A DNA stretch of 11,750 nt from Tritrichomonas foetus (Eukaryota > Parabasalia > Tritrichomonadida > Tritrichomonadidae): NCBI GenBank assembly GCA_001839685.1, contig MLAK01000825.1, forward strand, positions 46,433 to 58,182, written 5' to 3'. Made by a program: the position numbers and the translations under genes. Shown piece after piece: positions 1 through 7,213 of this stretch (its first letter is position 1; every line of letters begins with the position of its first letter). The notes beneath the pieces are model-generated. The model saw nothing but the letters and a program-made list of their open reading frames with translations. It searched no databases and was not told the DNA's origin.

Positions 1-134
1 AGCTGAAACTCAACCAGTTGAAGCTTATCCAGCTGAAACTAAACCAGTTGAAGTTCATCCAGCTGAAACTAAACCAGGTGAAGTTCAACCAGCTGAAACT
101 AAACCAGTTGAAGTTCATCCAGCTGAAACCAAAC
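1..134 (+). repeat. 30-bp in-frame tandem repeat, four full copies plus a partial fifth
   Basis: Copies lie at 1-30, 31-60, 61-90 and 91-120, with a partial copy at 121-134. Copies 2 and 4 are identical; copy 1 differs from them at three bases and copy 3 at two. The unit encodes AETKPVEVHP or close variants. The array touches the window edge, so more copies may lie to the left. Because the unit is a multiple of three, copy-number change would keep the reading frame. Confidence 0.95.
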
Positions 135-1318
135 TCACACCAAAAGATTTCCCACCACTTCCACCTATGGGTATTCCATCACTCAATCTTTCAACGCCAC
201 CAAGAGTCAGAAGCCCAAGACCACGCAGAGCTACTGATTCATCACCTCGTGAACAACCACTTTCCATTGAATATAATGAATCAATGAAAGAATATCTTGG
301 TGGGCAAAATGAAAAACTTCTTTTCACAACTCCAGATAAATTCGATTCACATCAAAATGAATACTGGGAATATTACACAGAATTTATTAAAACCGGTAAG
401 AAACCAGAACGACCTGCACCAACACCGCCACTTTCACCATGCGCTCTCGAGGAAATCTATTCTGATCACCAGCTTCATGTAAACTCAACAATAAGTTTCC
501 CGAAGAACCAAGCTGTTCTTTCACCAACTAGCTTAGCATCACGAAGCAAAGACAATCGATACTATTATTCAATGGATAGATCCAAAGACGACGAATCCAA
601 TAAATCCGATCGATACCAATCAAGAAGTCCACGTGGCTCATCAAACAATAATAATCGACGCTTTGCTTATCATCCAGATTATGAGTCAGCTGATTCAACA
701 AGTCCAGTAAGTTCCCCACGCACAAACCAAAGTTATACACCAACTAGATCACCACGATCACCAACATCAACTCCAGGTTCGCACAGAAAGAAATCACAAC
801 GCCAAATGCAATTCGTTTACACACCTGGACAGAGTGACAACAAAGAGAATGAAATTCCTGACAATACCAGTTCTGGAAGAAAACAACTCAGCCAAACGAT
901 GAAATTCCATTCAGGTTCATCAAATGATCTCCTTGAAGAAGACCACTTCTCACGATCAACACCTCCACCTAAAATAAGACTCCATGATAAGCCAGCTGGA
1001 ATTATTCCACCACTACCACCTGTTGTTAGGTATGATGAAAACGGAAATAAGATCATTCCGGTAAAGAACAAGTCCGATCATCAACACGAAAAGAACACAC
1101 ATTCACCCAAGGAATCTATCACATCAGTGAAAAGTGAACCAGAAATTCCTACTTCGGAATCACAACCTGATGAAGTTAAACTTTCAACAGCAGCTGATCC
1201 AGGACTCCTACATGAAGCAATTCCATTTCAGGCCAAGAAAAACTTACAAAGTCCTTCTCAAAGCCCATGGAAGGATATTTTGTTGAATTTTGGTGAAAAA
1301 ACAACTTCTCCCAAATAA
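2..1318 (+). CDS. Pro/Ser/Thr-rich low-complexity protein with KEN box, 5'-truncated by window edge
   Basis: The reading frame is open from the first full codon, so the gene begins left of the window; 438 codons are visible, ending in TAA. The first internal Met (at 167) is not needed as a start because the 10-residue repeat (AETKPVEVHP type) upstream is in the same frame. I recognise no folded domain. The chain looks disordered: about 20 Ser/Thr-Pro sites, three of them full CDK-type [ST]-P-x-[KR] (TPPR, TPDK, TPTR); basic SPR clusters; two PPLPP segments, the first as DFPPLPP, which fits the class I EVH1 ligand pattern; and a KEN box at 842-850 in the context DNKENEIP. These motifs suggest a phosphoregulated scaffold or cytoskeletal/cell-cycle protein, but that is inference from short motifs. 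Its 3' end converges on the BAR-like gene, 294 bp away. Coding is confident; function is unknown. Confidence 0.85.
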   Translation, partial: AETQPVEAYPAETKPVEVHPAETKPGEVQPAETKPVEVHPAETKLTPKDFPPLPPMGIPSLNLSTPPRVRSPRPRRATDSSPREQPLSIEYNESMKEYLGGQNEKLLFTTPDKFDSHQNEYWEYYTEFIKTGKKPERPAPTPPLSPCALEEIYSDHQLHVNSTISFPKNQAVLSPTSLASRSKDNRYYYSMDRSKDDESNKSDRYQSRSPRGSSNNNNRRFAYHPDYESADSTSPVSSPRTNQSYTPTRSPRSPTSTPGSHRKKSQRQMQFVYTPGQSDNKENEIPDNTSSGRKQLSQTMKFHSGSSNDLLEEDHFSRSTPPPKIRLHDKPAGIIPPLPPVVRYDENGNKIIPVKNKSDHQHEKNTHSPKESITSVKSEPEIPTSESQPDEVKLSTAADPGLLHEAIPFQAKKNLQSPSQSPWKDILLNFGEKTTSPK

Positions 1319-1612
1319 GAAAATATTAATTAATTTGAATCTACTTTTATTTTTGACCAAAACTATAATAAATGTATTACTTTATTATGGTTTTATTTCA
1401 TATGTCTAAAAACCATATTACCATTTTTTTTTTACTTCTTTCTATTTTAATTATAAACATTTCCATTTTATTATACACTTTGTTATGAAAGGTATTCTGT
1501 CTCACATATCACCATTTCATTTCATAATTCTTGAGTTTTAAGATATAATCCGTATTTATTAGAAAAATGGTTTATTTATATATTTATCCGAATTTAAGGT
1601 TTAAATGATCAC
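1319..1612. other. Convergent spacer with a 9-bp inverted repeat
   Basis: AT-rich 3'-to-3' spacer between two converging genes. TATGGTTTT (1386-1394) and AAAACCATA (1409-1417) form a perfect 9-bp inverted repeat with a 14-nt loop, about 70 nt after the stop of the left gene. A TAAA on the minus strand (1600-1603) lies about 10 nt past the stop of the right gene, the sort of place where the trichomonad UAAA polyadenylation signal is expected. No gene seen. Confidence 0.4.
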
Positions 1613-2308
1613 TCATTCAACAGATTCTTCATGAATCAAAATTAATGAATTAGCAACAATATCCAAAATTTTATTGGGCTCATCAACATGATCACGAATT
1701 GCATTACATAGACATCTTAGTTCATTCATCAGTTTTGCTTCATCACCTGCACATTTTTCAATTGATTCACCATATCTTATCCATGCATTTTTCGATCTAT
1801 TCTCAACAAATTTATTAAAACGATTCCGATAGCTAATATAGTTTTCTAAAACATCAATTAAATTAGCTGCAATTTGAGCTCTTTCAATCCTTGATTCACG
1901 ATAAAGTGCCAAATTAATTTGTGATTCTTGTGCTTTTAATTGAAGTTTAGCACTATGATACTTTTGATCTACTTCAGAATAGTGTTTCTTGAGAATTTCA
2001 CGTTCATCAGTCAATTTTTGATAGATTGGATAACGAACTGCAATGTCATTTAAATCTTCTAAAGCTCTAGCTTGATCATTTGAGGCTGTTTCATAGATCA
2101 ATGAAAGACTCTTATAGATGTCACGAACACGTTCAAAATAAACTGCAAATGATGGTGCTTCTGCTTGAATAAGGGCATATAAAGCATCACCAAGAGCGTT
2201 GGCACTCTTTGAACGAGCAAGCATTTTTTCATTGGCGGCCTTCAATTGTGCAATAAGTGCAGGAAGGTCTTGTGTTTCTGGCTGTTTAAAGAAAAAAGAA
2301 TTTAACAT
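1613..2308 (-). CDS. BAR-domain-like all-helical protein
   Basis: The first ATG in this frame is at 2308 and gives 231 residues ending in TGA. The frame stays open four codons further upstream, but only to a TTG, which I do not accept as a start in a eukaryote. After a short hydrophobic N-terminus (MLNSFFFKQP) the whole protein is charged and predicted helical, with no Gly/Pro-rich breaks. Residues from about 15 to 205 have the size and pattern of a three-helix BAR dimer subunit. The stretch around ALGDALYALIQAEAP, followed by the long charged helices, recalls FAM92/CIBAR-type BAR proteins. Such domains bind and curve membranes, which would fit a role in trafficking or cytoskeleton-linked membrane shaping. 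No SH3, PH or other extra domain is present. The alternative is a generic coiled-coil protein. Coding status is strong; the BAR assignment rests on pattern, not alignment. Confidence 0.6.
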   Translation of the reverse strand: MLNSFFFKQPETQDLPALIAQLKAANEKMLARSKSANALGDALYALIQAEAPSFAVYFERVRDIYKSLSLIYETASNDQARALEDLNDIAVRYPIYQKLTDEREILKKHYSEVDQKYHSAKLQLKAQESQINLALYRESRIERAQIAANLIDVLENYISYRNRFNKFVENRSKNAWIRYGESIEKCAGDEAKLMNELRCLCNAIRDHVDEPNKILDIVANSLILIHEESVE

Positions 2309-2344
2309 TTTAGTTTGCAAAGAATAAATACAAGAACAAAAATG

Positions 2345-2350
2345 TAATGA
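2345..2350 (-). promoter_or_regulatory. Candidate initiator (Inr) for the BAR-like gene
   Basis: TCATTA on the minus strand fits the trichomonad Inr consensus TCA(+1)Y(T/A) and lies 37 nt upstream of the ATG. The motif is short, and in AT-rich DNA a match this close is quite possible by chance. Confidence 0.35.
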
Positions 2351-2373
2351 TTTCCAAAACGAAAAATCTTTGA

Positions 2374-2447
2374 CGATAATTAACTTTTTGAATGATTTTA
2401 AAATTTATCGATAATAGATCATTAACTTTTTGGATGACTAACGATAA
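2374..2447. repeat. Repeated promoter-proximal elements: 17-bp direct repeat and three CGATAA boxes
   Basis: ATTAACTTTTTGAATGA (2379-2395) recurs at 2421-2437 with one mismatch, 42 bp on. CGATAA occurs at 2374-2379, 2409-2414 (inside the palindrome TTATCGATAA, 2405-2414) and 2442-2447. The cluster sits about 65-140 bp upstream of the BAR-like gene's ATG, so a transcription-factor site array is plausible but unproven. Confidence 0.4.
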
Positions 2448-3480
2448 CATATGAAATGGGATGGAAAAATAGCAATCTTAAAACTTTTTCTATACTTTTT
2501 TTTTCAAAATTAAGTATATAACGAGAAAGTCATATATTTTATTATTTTTCTTATATCTTTATAAGAGTATAAAATTAATAATTAAAAAAGCTAATATGGT
2601 TTATACTTTAAAATTTCGAGATATTAATATGAAAAATTAAAAATTGTTCTCTTTTCAATTTTTATTTTTTGAATTACCTCATTGAAACCCAACTCTCAAT
2701 CAGTGCATTACAAACCGATAAAGTATCATATTTATCTTCAATTTTATATTAATTAAATGTTTTTTTCGAAAACTTTAATAAAAATTCAGAATATCATGAT
2801 ATATATCATAGATTTATTAATTGGGAAAATATATTATAGATTTATAAATTTAATATATCAATGTTATTTACAAATAATTTGAATAAATACCTTGGATAAC
2901 GATTAATGTTGTTGAAATTACTCCATCATTATAGAAGAATACGCTCCTCTCACAATCATCAATATCTATTTTTTTTACACATTTTTCCAAAAGTCACACC
3001 ATTTTTTTCTAAAGTTTCATTTCACTTCTAATATTTTTTGAATAAATGAATTTTTTTTCCTAAACAAGTATCAAATATTATAAAAAGAGAAATGAAAGAT
3101 AAAATGTTCAACTAGTTGTGAATACAATCTGATGTTTGTCGAAGTAAAAAAAGATTTACTGTGTGAAATCATCAAATTTATTTTAGAGTTGATTGTCTAA
3201 CTAGAATTGATTATTATGAAATTCATATGATTTAATAGAATCAACTTAAATTCCAACATTATCTTATAGAATGCCTAGCATTTCTTCATATTCAAAAATA
3301 TTCTTGAGGTCTCGAAATTAAGACGCAATTTTTACTGAGCTAGTCTGATTTTGATATTTGTATTAAATAATATCATGAAAATTTTGAGAAGATTGCTCAT
3401 TACATTGTCGATATTGTGCAAATTACTATTCATCTTTAATTTGACCAAAAAGTTCATGTGAGACTCACTCAAAAAGATTA

Positions 3481-3486
3481 TCACTT
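3481..3486 (+). promoter_or_regulatory. Candidate initiator (Inr) for the Sec24-like gene
   Basis: TCACTT matches TCA(+1)Y(T/A). The ATG follows at 3543, which would give a 5' leader of about 60 nt, longer than the usual trichomonad leader. A second partial match (TCACT) lies at 3465. Weak evidence. Confidence 0.25.
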
Positions 3487-3542
3487 TTGCGGTTTTTATT
3501 CTCAATAAATTGAATTGAATTCAACCAAATAGGAAAAACATC

Positions 3543-5429
3543 ATGGATAAGCGACCACCTCGACTTACAAATGATCAGATCTTTGCAATGAACTATATTC
3601 GTTCTTCTCATCTTCAAATTCCAGTTTTTAAGCAAGATATTACAAATTTGAAAATGCCATTTGTTGTCGCAGTTACGCCTTTCCCCAGGGACGCCCCAGC
3701 GCCGCTAACACTCAATTACACGTTTCAGCATGCGCCAATCTGCAAAAACTGCACAGCCATTGCCAGTAACAGATATATCAAATGTCCAGATGGCCTCAAT
3801 TGGCTTTGTCAAGAATGTTCGACCAAAAATGAATTCTCCGATAAATTCCAACCGATTGAAAATTCGCTACAGTCAAAAGTTTCAATAGTGGACACATATT
3901 TTCCTCGTCCCCAGGATGATCCAAACAAAATCTTACCGCCGTCCTCACGCCCATCTTTCTACTTCCTCGTAATCGAAAGAACAGACGCCACAATAAATAA
4001 CGGTTTATTCAAAGCGACATTGGATAAAATCCGAGAAACAATTTTAACAAAAAACAAAGGATTATTTTCGGTTTTTGTGTATGATACTTTCCTTCATTTT
4101 CCGGTGGTCAATTCTGAATCGATGTCGTTTTCAATGTCGACTATTATGGATTTAGAGGATGCCCAGCTTCCGCCCGCCGAATCATGCTTTTTCCAGCTTG
4201 ACTCCGAAAAAGAACTGATTACAAAATATTTGGATTATTTGGAAAATGGAATTCAGGTACTTCCTCCAATGATCAAATTATTTGATCTTGTTAAGATGTT
4301 AAACACTTTTGCATGGAGGGCAAGAATTCCTATTGTTTATGTCACATCGCAGGTCGATGTAGGTACTTCAGAAGAATATAGAAACCTAAGTTTAGAAATA
4401 TTAAGAAATACTACATCGATGAAATTTATGTGCTTGAAGCCAGCCGGATCAGGTCCCGATTTTTCACCACTCTCTGAATTTGCAATGGTTATTAATGCCC
4501 GCGTGACAATCTTCTCTCAATCACAAGTGAACTACCTTCCAACAGACATTATAAATACGATGCTAGAGCCCACTTATGTTGATGTTTTGATATTTACCAT
4601 CATGCCTCCATGCTTCAAGATCGCTGATGTTAAAGGAAACGGCTTACGTCGATCAGAACAGACATTTACAATTCCTTATATGTCGCCAAATGATACAGTC
4701 TATTTCTATATTGATTATAATGTTGGAAAAATTGATCAAGCATCTCCATCTGTCCAATTTCAAGTTCGTTTCATTGATGCTAAACATCAACGTTATATTC
4801 GTACAATGTCAACCGCTTTTACCCTTGTAAACAATATTAGTACTGTTGCAAGCCTTTGCGACTATGATGTTTTCATTGCATCTTCATATATAAGATGTAT
4901 TGATAAAGCGCGTGAATTTGACACATCAAGTGCAGCTTTAGAAGAATTATCTAAAGTACGCGGTGAATTCACAAATGATTCATTTTCCAAATTATTCTTC
5001 TTATCACTTGATCCACTCACTCGACAAAAGATAGAATGCGCACTTTCTGTTGGTAAGCACTTTTTAATACCAACAAACTATCCAATGATCCTAGGAAGGA
5101 GTCCAATTGACATTTCTAGGTTCTTTGCACCACTTGCCTATAAGTTTAACTTGTATTCAACAGAATTACAAGGTCCATTTACTTTAAGTGGATGCAGAAT
5201 AAATAGTGGAGCATTGTACATACAATTGAATAATTCTCGCGGTTTGGTACTTCTTAGTGATAATGAAGACGTGAATAAATGGGTAGAAGCAGTCGGGCAG
5301 TCACCAATTAGTGACTTAATTGCAACAATATGCCATGAAAGGGTAATTGAGATTATTGCACCATCAATTTCTGCTGATCATACACTTTATAGGCATGTAT
5401 TAACATGTATCAATACACCAACCAAATGA
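3543..5429 (+). CDS. Sec24-like COPII coat subunit (Sec23/Sec24 family)
   Basis: A 628-residue protein; the first ATG is preceded by an in-frame TGA at 3516. Sec23/Sec24 proteins form the inner COPII coat that buds vesicles from the ER, and Sec24 selects cargo. Domains in order: a zinc finger with C67-x2-C70 and C89-x2-C92; an alpha/beta trunk from about 138 (FYFLVIERTDA) to about 340; a beta-sandwich from about 345 to 435, including RYIRTMSTAF; a helical region to about 520; and a gelsolin-like end with LYIQLNNSRGLVLLSDNED. The CxxC first half of the zinc finger favours Sec24, as Sec23 usually has Cx4C there. It is short: typical Sec24 exceeds 850 residues because of a Pro-rich N-terminal tail that is absent here, although the core appears complete. 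A TAAA at 5450 may serve as polyadenylation signal. The first third is notably GC-richer than the rest. Family confident; Sec24 rather than Sec23 likely. Confidence 0.8.
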   Translation: MDKRPPRLTNDQIFAMNYIRSSHLQIPVFKQDITNLKMPFVVAVTPFPRDAPAPLTLNYTFQHAPICKNCTAIASNRYIKCPDGLNWLCQECSTKNEFSDKFQPIENSLQSKVSIVDTYFPRPQDDPNKILPPSSRPSFYFLVIERTDATINNGLFKATLDKIRETILTKNKGLFSVFVYDTFLHFPVVNSESMSFSMSTIMDLEDAQLPPAESCFFQLDSEKELITKYLDYLENGIQVLPPMIKLFDLVKMLNTFAWRARIPIVYVTSQVDVGTSEEYRNLSLEILRNTTSMKFMCLKPAGSGPDFSPLSEFAMVINARVTIFSQSQVNYLPTDIINTMLEPTYVDVLIFTIMPPCFKIADVKGNGLRRSEQTFTIPYMSPNDTVYFYIDYNVGKIDQASPSVQFQVRFIDAKHQRYIRTMSTAFTLVNNISTVASLCDYDVFIASSYIRCIDKAREFDTSSAALEELSKVRGEFTNDSFSKLFFLSLDPLTRQKIECALSVGKHFLIPTNYPMILGRSPIDISRFFAPLAYKFNLYSTELQGPFTLSGCRINSGALYIQLNNSRGLVLLSDNEDVNKWVEAVGQSPISDLIATICHERVIEIIAPSISADHTLYRHVLTCINTPTK

Positions 5430-5573
5430 ATGATGCTTTTTTTACCTCATAAATGTCCTTATTCGAGATAACTTTCCCTAATTTTTCTTTACTTTTACTT
5501 TATTCATGATCGCATTTTATTAATTATTGCACATTTTTTTGAAGTTAGTTAATTAGTTTCTTTTAATTCATTT

Positions 5574-6230
5574 TTATCTTGTGAAATGTTTTCCGATGCT
5601 GTGATAATCGAATAAAAATTGTGAGACAGATCCAAAATAAGATTCAATTATAAATATCGAATAATTTCTAGGTATTGATTCCAGATTATCCACTTTTAAA
5701 GAACATAAATATCATTACGCGATTCGTTATAAGTAGATCTCATCTGATCGTTCCTCATAATTTCAATCTGATGGCCAAATGATGACATAAATGGTGTAAA
5801 ATACAACGTCAATATTTAAAAACCACTTTAAATATAATTATTCATGGTGAAAGCATATTTCATGCGATTTTTTTTTTTGATAACAAATATTTTTTATTTC
5901 AAACTGAGTGCAATAATGTATTCAATTTTAGAAAGAAAAATCAATGGGTTATTGAATATTTGAATATATCGGCACAATCTAACTTTTGTGTAAAGAATTC
6001 AGTCCCGAAAAAGTCGCATGTTCTTTCAATAAAATTAGATGTATACAGACCAAATAGTCTTAACGTACGAAATCACTAAAATGATCCTTATCATCAGTAT
6101 TACTTAATACCATCAGTCAAAAATCAAAACCTAAATAGCTAAAAGAATGACGAAAATTTCCCTTATCGCAAACTTCGCAAATGGCCGAATTCAAAAATAT
6201 TTCGAAAATGATTCTGAAGAAGCTATTGTT
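5574..6230 (-). pseudogene. Possible decayed minus-strand gene (several broken frames)
   Basis: Read on the minus strand, consecutive open stretches abut or overlap in different frames: 6120-6230 (37 codons), 6063-6116 after one TGA (begins LMVLSNTDD), 5944-6072 (43 codons, contains TSNFIERTCDFFGTEFF), 5699-5815 (39 codons, contains MSSFGHQIEIMRNDQMR) and 5577-5711 (contains KVDNLESIPRNYSIF), which ends in TAA at 5574. Their residue composition looks like real protein rather than translated AT-rich filler, and the breaks are what single-base indels and point mutations would give. I cannot name a family. The opposite strand offers a competing 97-codon open frame, so strand and identity are unsure. 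This may also be chance. Confidence 0.25.
5786..6079 (+). other. 97-codon open frame with no ATG; competing reading of the same stretch
   Basis: Open from just after a TGA at 5783 to TAA at 6077, with no ATG in frame. In DNA this AT-rich such a length is uncommon. The second half has a protein-like mix (for example QWVIEYLNISAQSNF and KSHVLSIKLDVYRPNSLN). It crosses an 11-T run at 5868-5878, where a slippage or sequencing error could have altered the frame. It overlaps the proposed minus-strand remnant, and at most one of the two is likely to be the ancestral coding strand. Confidence 0.2.
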
Positions 6231-6444
6231 TCAGTTTTCGGGTGAACAGCTTTCAGTCAATTGTTAAATCTATTTTTTATAGTTATGAGCCATGTTTATT
6301 CATAGTTTTGAAATTTTGCAACAATTAAACCGAAAAAAGAGCGATTTTGGAGAAAGCCTAAAAAAAAATTGTGAGAAGCTTTTTTTCCAAGAATCACAAA
6401 GATTATAATACTGCTTCCCATAATTCTATTTACACTTCTTCTAT

Positions 6445-6464
6445 CGATTTTTAATTAAAAATCG
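6445..6464. repeat. Perfect 20-bp palindrome
   Basis: CGATTTTTAATTAAAAATCG reads identically on both strands with no spacer, and is followed at once by CGAAAATTTT. It lies in the spacer, about 20 bp left of the ambiguous base. It could be a dimeric protein site or a by-product of AT-rich DNA. Confidence 0.6.
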
Positions 6465-6485
6465 CGAAAATTTTGATAGTTTTAA

Positions 6486-6486
6486 N
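6486..6486. other. Ambiguous base (N)
   Basis: A single N inside the spacer marks an unresolved position in the assembly. It touches no intact gene, but it cautions against reading too much into the frame breaks nearby. Confidence 0.95.
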
Positions 6487-6531
6487 TGTTGAATTAATTC
6501 AATTTCCATTTGACAAATATGAATGTATTGA

Positions 6532-6747
6532 AATCTTTTCTGTCATAAAATTTTAGTATATGAAGAAAATAGACTGGCAGTCCTCAACAGCACATTCTCA
6601 AGCAGGGATACAGATACAACGATTGAAAGACCAAATCAAGAAAAATGGAATCCAATATGTTTTTTTCCAGACTCGATGCCAAGTGAATTTTCTGATGACT
6701 CGCCATTTAGATGGCAAAACATTCGTAATCTTCTCATTGATGCCTAA
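6532..6747 (+). pseudogene. Possible C-terminal remnant of a lost gene, no start codon
   Basis: Seventy-one open codons follow a TGA at 6529 and end in TAA at 6745, with no usable ATG near the beginning. From 6562 the translation is polar and varied (pieces such as NRLAVLNSTFSSRDTDTTIE and RWQNIRNLLIDA), and local base composition is closer to the coding genes than to the surrounding spacer. The overlapping ATG frame at 6560 instead runs into a Phe/Ile/Leu-rich tail typical of translated AT-rich filler. I do not recognise the family. A 3' exon is an alternative, but no ACTAAC-type trichomonad 3' splice signal precedes it. Confidence 0.3.
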
Positions 6748-7147
6748 ATTTTTTTTATTTATATCAAAATTATTAATATTTTTTTTATACTTCATTTTTG
6801 TATTTTGGAAAACATTATAATTTTCGATGGAGGGTCATATGATAATAAAAAGCACGATTTATGATAAGAAATAATCAAGATATTAATGCTATAAAATCAC
6901 TTTTTATCTCAATAATTCTCAGAAATTTCTGTGGGGTTTATTTTTTTCTCACAATTTTTTTTTGGATTTGGTTTTCTCTGTATCTTGATTTTTAAATTAT
7001 AATATTTATATATTATTAATAGGATTACAATTAAATAATTTTTAGATGACAATAATATCAACAATTATTCATTTAGATCTCTCAATAGTCTTCTACATCT
7101 AGAGCTAGTTAGTTTGTATACATCTATAAAATTTTATTTGAATTTGA

Positions 7148-7153
7148 TCATTT
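7148..7153 (+). promoter_or_regulatory. Candidate initiator (Inr) for the PAS/cyclase-like gene
   Basis: TCATTT fits TCA(+1)Y(T/A), 66 nt before the ATG. No better match lies closer. If used, the 10-bp inverted repeat just after it would fall inside the mRNA leader. Confidence 0.25.
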
Positions 7154-7154
7154 T

Positions 7155-7176
7155 TCTCAATTTTCTAAAATTGAGA
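7155..7176. repeat. 10-bp perfect inverted repeat just upstream of the start codon
   Basis: TCTCAATTTT (7155-7164) and AAAATTGAGA (7167-7176) are exact reverse complements separated by 2 nt, ending 37 nt before the ATG at 7214. The tiny loop suits a protein-binding dyad better than a stable RNA hairpin. Confidence 0.6.
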
Positions 7177-7213
7177 TAACGTTCTTTACAAAGAAAAAGA
7201 AGGTAAAGCCTTC

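Larger units (their letters stand above)
2309..3542. other. 1.23-kb divergent AT-rich spacer
   Basis: Separates the outward-facing BAR-like and Sec24-like genes. It contains the element cluster described at 2374-2447, an AT-rich 20-bp direct repeat (2801-2820 and 2829-2848, 18 of 20 matching) and many poly-T/poly-A runs. Short open stretches exist, such as 22 codons from the ATG at 3132, but none is long enough to support a gene. I see no tRNA or other recognisable RNA. Confidence 0.6.
5430..7213. other. 1.78-kb spacer without an intact gene
   Basis: AT-rich stretch between the Sec24-like and the PAS/cyclase-like genes. Its left half (about 5574-6250) and a patch at 6532-6747 have a less AT-biased, protein-like composition in broken frames. 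The rest (6250-6440, 6840-7140) is simple AT-rich DNA with poly-T runs. An ATG-started 86-codon frame at 6560-6820 is not convincing. No RNA gene recognised. Confidence 0.6.

Noticed and set aside
18..287. 89-codon plus-strand frame rich in KLNQLKFIQL repeats
   Set aside because: It is an out-of-frame reading of the 30-bp repeat; the frame encoding AETKPVEVHP continues into the long gene and is the real one.
2309..2320. Four-codon N-terminal extension of the BAR-like gene to 2320
   Set aside because: It would start at TTG on the minus strand; a eukaryotic gene would use the ATG at 2308.
3132..3200. 22-codon helical-looking frame (MFVEVKKDLL...) in the divergent spacer
   Set aside because: Too short to separate from chance and without a supporting signal.
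6519..6562. Possible short intron joining an ATG at 6519 to the coding-like fragment at 6562
   Set aside because: A GT (GTATTG) and a TTTTAG exist, but the ACTAAC-type branch/3' splice motif of trichomonad introns is absent.
6598..6795. 65-codon minus-strand frame
   Set aside because: Overlaps the better plus-strand fragment, begins in AT-rich filler and shows no recognisable motif.
6560..6820. ATG-started 86-codon plus-strand frame
   Set aside because: Its tail is a run of Phe/Ile/Leu/Lys codons from poly-T DNA, and a different frame over the same bases looks more protein-like.
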